Shown here piece by piece: positions 14,174 through 15,622 of a stretch of DNA of 15,622 bases; position 1 is the stretch's first letter; every line of letters starts with the position of its first letter. Below the pieces are notes generated by a model. The model was not told the DNA's origin. It was given only the letters and a program-made list of their open reading frames with translations, and searched no databases. The stretch spans positions 1 through 15,622 of the forward strand of contig UQKC01000055.1 in the NCBI GenBank assembly GCA_900541495.1, read 5' to 3'. The position numbers were made by a program, and so were the translations under genes. The DNA is from an uncultured Ruminococcus sp. (GTDB taxonomy: Bacteria > Bacillota > Clostridia > Oscillospirales > Ruminococcaceae).

Positions 14174-14241
14174 ATGCTTTTATTGGAATATTATGTGCGG
14201 ATTATGGAATAACGCTTTTTACTGTGAATTTTATTGTTTGC

Positions 14242-14270
14242 TTGACAAAAAAGAGAAAAAATGATACTAT
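14242..14270 (+). promoter_or_regulatory. promoter of the zinc-ribbon membrane protein gene
   Basis: TTGACA (14242-14247) and TACTAT (14265-14270) are 17 bases apart with an extended -10 (TGA). Start near 14277, leaving a leader of about 100 bases without obvious structure. Confidence 0.75.
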
Positions 14271-14376
14271 TAAGGCATATCGCACAGTTTTTACTTATAT
14301 TTTATATGTATATATGGGAAAATCGGGAATATTCACGGTTTGATTGACAAAAAATTACGGAAGGAATGGCAAAAAT

Positions 14377-15210
14377 ATGAAATGTCCAAATTGCGGATTT
14401 GAAAATGAAGAGGGCGCTGCTTTCTGCGGCGGCTGCGGAGAAGATCTTTCTTCGGAAAATATAATGAATGCGCTTGATGAAAGCGCGAAACAGACAGATG
14501 CGAAGGCTGAAAAAAGGTCGGGCAAAAAGAAAAAGCGTAAAGAAAAGGCTGCTGACGGCGGAGATGCGGCTGTAAAGAAGTCAAAGGTAAAACCGGTGCT
14601 TATTGCGGCAGCTGTTATTATAGTATTGGCGGCGGCTGCTATGTTTGTGCTGATGAATATGCCGTCCGAGGGTGAGAAGGTACTGAAAAATGTGCCGATC
14701 GGACGAAATCTTGCTTATGCGGAGGCGAAGACGGAAACAGACTTCACAAAGGTATCGAAATATGATGCCGTGAACAAGCTTGACGACTTTGACGACATTT
14801 GTGAGGGCAATCTTACTATTAAGATAGAGGGTGTAAGCTTCCCTGAATGGGCTATCTCGGTTTCGCTGGCGAATGATGAAACTATCGATCGTGTAACATA
14901 TTATGATTTTTCACAGCTCCAAAAGAACTGGAAAGGTCATCACAGTTCAAAAAAGATAGAGCTTACGGCTGTTGAGTATGGAATGAAGCGCAAGGCTGTT
15001 GACAGGGCGCTTGGTTTTACGCCGTATTCTATTATAAAGGGAATCGACAACACGGTGACGAATGTTTACAGATACTATTACAGTGATGAAACGAGCGGAA
15101 ACGATGTTGTATGCAATTATTGTGTTGTATTCAATGATGTTGACGAGAGTGTAAAGAATGTATATGTGAATGAATTGGACTATATTGGCTTTATGACATC
15201 GGTTGAATGA
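14377..15210 (+). CDS. zinc-ribbon, single-span membrane protein of unknown function
   Basis: A 277-residue protein. It starts with a zinc ribbon (C3, C6, C17, C20: CPNC...CGGC), followed by a low-complexity, highly basic linker (about 38-72, KKKKRKEK). One membrane span lies at about 73-94. The remaining 180 residues, presumably outside the cell, match no domain I recognise; they hold C142, C246 and C249 and repeated Tyr/Asp-rich segments. Zinc-ribbon plus basic linker plus one span plus outer domain is a common build in Clostridia, often of unknown role. ATG at 14377 has GGAAGGA 11 bases upstream; a TTG at 14344 in frame is less likely. The gene stands alone between its own promoter and the promoter array. 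Confidence 0.8.
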   Translation: MKCPNCGFENEEGAAFCGGCGEDLSSENIMNALDESAKQTDAKAEKRSGKKKKRKEKAADGGDAAVKKSKVKPVLIAAAVIIVLAAAAMFVLMNMPSEGEKVLKNVPIGRNLAYAEAKTETDFTKVSKYDAVNKLDDFDDICEGNLTIKIEGVSFPEWAISVSLANDETIDRVTYYDFSQLQKNWKGHHSSKKIELTAVEYGMKRKAVDRALGFTPYSIIKGIDNTVTNVYRYYYSDETSGNDVVCNYCVVFNDVDESVKNVYVNELDYIGFMTSVE

Positions 15211-15289
15211 TGTTGTTTGTTTGATTTGCACATAAAGTGTGAAAAAAGTCAAAAAAAACCGAACAAAACATAGAACGTAGAAAAAACTC

Positions 15290-15318
15290 TTGACAATCGA
15301 AGCTAAAAGTGGTAATAT
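15290..15318 (+). promoter_or_regulatory. first promoter (P0) of the right-edge array
   Basis: TTGACA (15290-15295) and TAATAT (15313-15318) are 17 bases apart, with TGG before the -10. The predicted start is near 15325, exactly where a stem-loop begins. It lies 104 bases before the first of the regular repeats. Confidence 0.75.
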
Positions 15319-15325
15319 AATAAAG

Positions 15326-15354
15326 CTGTCAGCGAGGGAAACCTCGAAAGACAG
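15326..15354 (+). ncRNA. 5'-terminal stem-loop of the P0 transcript (candidate leader RNA element)
   Basis: An outer stem CTGTC (15326-15330) with GACAG (15350-15354) encloses CGAGG (15333-15337) and CCTCG (15342-15346) closed by a GAAA tetraloop. The RNA from P0 would start within a base or two of this structure. It may protect the 5' end or act in processing or antitermination. Confidence 0.45.
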
Positions 15355-15393
15355 AGAAGAGTACAAAAAACTTCAAAAAGTTTGAAAAAGTAC

Positions 15394-15422
15394 TTGACAA
15401 AGTCAAAAAGATGTGATATAAT
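15394..15422 (+). promoter_or_regulatory. consensus promoter P1 of the array
   Basis: TTGACA (15394-15399), 17-base spacer, TATAAT (15417-15422), extended -10 TGA: a perfect sigma-A consensus. The A-rich stretch 15363-15390 could act as an UP element. Predicted start near 15429. Confidence 0.92.
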
Positions 15423-15490
15423 ATAAAAGTTGCGTCTTAAGCGACAAAAACCAAGAACTTAAAAAACTTCAAAAAGTTTTGAAAAAGTAC

Positions 15491-15519
15491 TTGACAAAAA
15501 CGAAGCGATGTGATATAAT
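15491..15519 (+). promoter_or_regulatory. consensus promoter P2 of the array
   Basis: TTGACA (15491-15496), 17-base spacer, TATAAT (15514-15519), extended -10 TGA, with A-rich DNA directly upstream. The -10 block and the following 12 bases are the same as in P1. Predicted start near 15526. Confidence 0.92.
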
Positions 15520-15587
15520 ATAAAAGTTGCATCTCAAACGAAAGAAAATCAAGTAAAAAGAGAATAAAAAATATTTTCAAAAAGTAC

Positions 15588-15616
15588 TTGACAAACTCGA
15601 ATGAATGTGATATAAT
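15588..15616 (+). promoter_or_regulatory. consensus promoter P3 of the array, at the window edge
   Basis: TTGACA (15588-15593), 17-base spacer, TATAAT (15611-15616), extended -10 TGA. It points out of the window. Strong stacked promoters of this kind usually serve rRNA or tRNA operons; that is an inference since the target lies outside. Confidence 0.9.
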
Positions 15617-15622
15617 ATTAAA

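Larger units (their letters stand above)
15363..15622 (+). repeat. 97-base tandem repeats carrying strong promoters
   Basis: The three -35 boxes begin at 15394, 15491 and 15588, exactly 97 bases apart. Between copies the block ATGTGATATAATATAAAAGT plus TGC (15411-15433 and 15508-15530) is identical, and an A-rich part with CTTCAAAAAGTTT and GAAAAAGTAC precedes the promoters (clear before 15394 and 15491, partly lost before 15588). The remainder has diverged. The array is cut by the right edge, so the total copy number is not known. No gene is seen in 15211-15622. Confidence 0.85.

Noticed and set aside
15363..15622. Tandem repeats as a CRISPR array
   Set aside because: Units are 97 bases, diverge along most of their length and hold promoter elements; no short identical repeats with unique spacers and no cas genes.

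Overview
The window looks like chromosomal DNA of a Gram-positive anaerobe of the Clostridia, probably Ruminococcus-like (Oscillospirales). This is an inference from gene content (Fe-dependent alcohol dehydrogenase, 2-hydroxyacyl-CoA dehydratase-type protein, zinc-ribbon membrane proteins), strong AGGAGG-type ribosome binding sites, sigma-A-like promoters with an extended -10, and a short GTAGGGG...CCCCTAC two-hairpin element of a kind I associate with this group. No phage, plasmid, IS transposase, CRISPR array, tRNA or rRNA gene is seen inside the window.

Layout. 152-3489 (minus): a tightly overlapping operon of a TVP38/DedA-type membrane protein, a Cof-type HAD phosphatase and the DNA repair nuclease UvrC, read leftward from a good promoter at 3545-3573. 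3626-5602 (plus): a divergent operon of a RING-like/zinc-ribbon/DUF2628-like membrane protein and a GalU-type UTP-glucose-1-phosphate uridylyltransferase. 5603-5916: a two-hairpin repeat element, then a strong promoter. 5917-7929 (plus): a stand-alone COG3581-type relative of 2-hydroxyacyl-CoA dehydratases/activases and a small FliD-C-like protein, closed by a strong terminator. 7988-9777 (plus): an ArsC/Spx-family thioredoxin-fold protein, a short-chain dehydrogenase and an HD-domain phosphohydrolase, the last two abutting.

9824-11880 (plus): a methyl-accepting chemotaxis protein with its own promoter and a leader hairpin. 11881-12286: about 400 bases without a gene, dense in inverted repeats, including a probable bidirectional terminator between convergent genes. 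12287-14035 (minus): a PNPOx-like flavin-binding protein downstream of an iron-containing alcohol dehydrogenase, with a perfect-stem terminator between them. 14242-15210 (plus): a zinc-ribbon, single-span membrane protein. 15290-15622 (plus): an array of strong promoters, three of them perfect TTGACA-17-TATAAT copies on an exact 97-base period, pointing out of the right edge and probably driving an rRNA or other stable-RNA operon just outside.

Most genes are ordinary housekeeping or metabolic genes. The most unusual items are the 97-base promoter array, the hairpin-rich spacer at 11941-12243, the free-standing FliD-C-like protein beside a COG3581 protein with no ATPase partner, and the use of a TGn extended -10 by every promoter I could identify.
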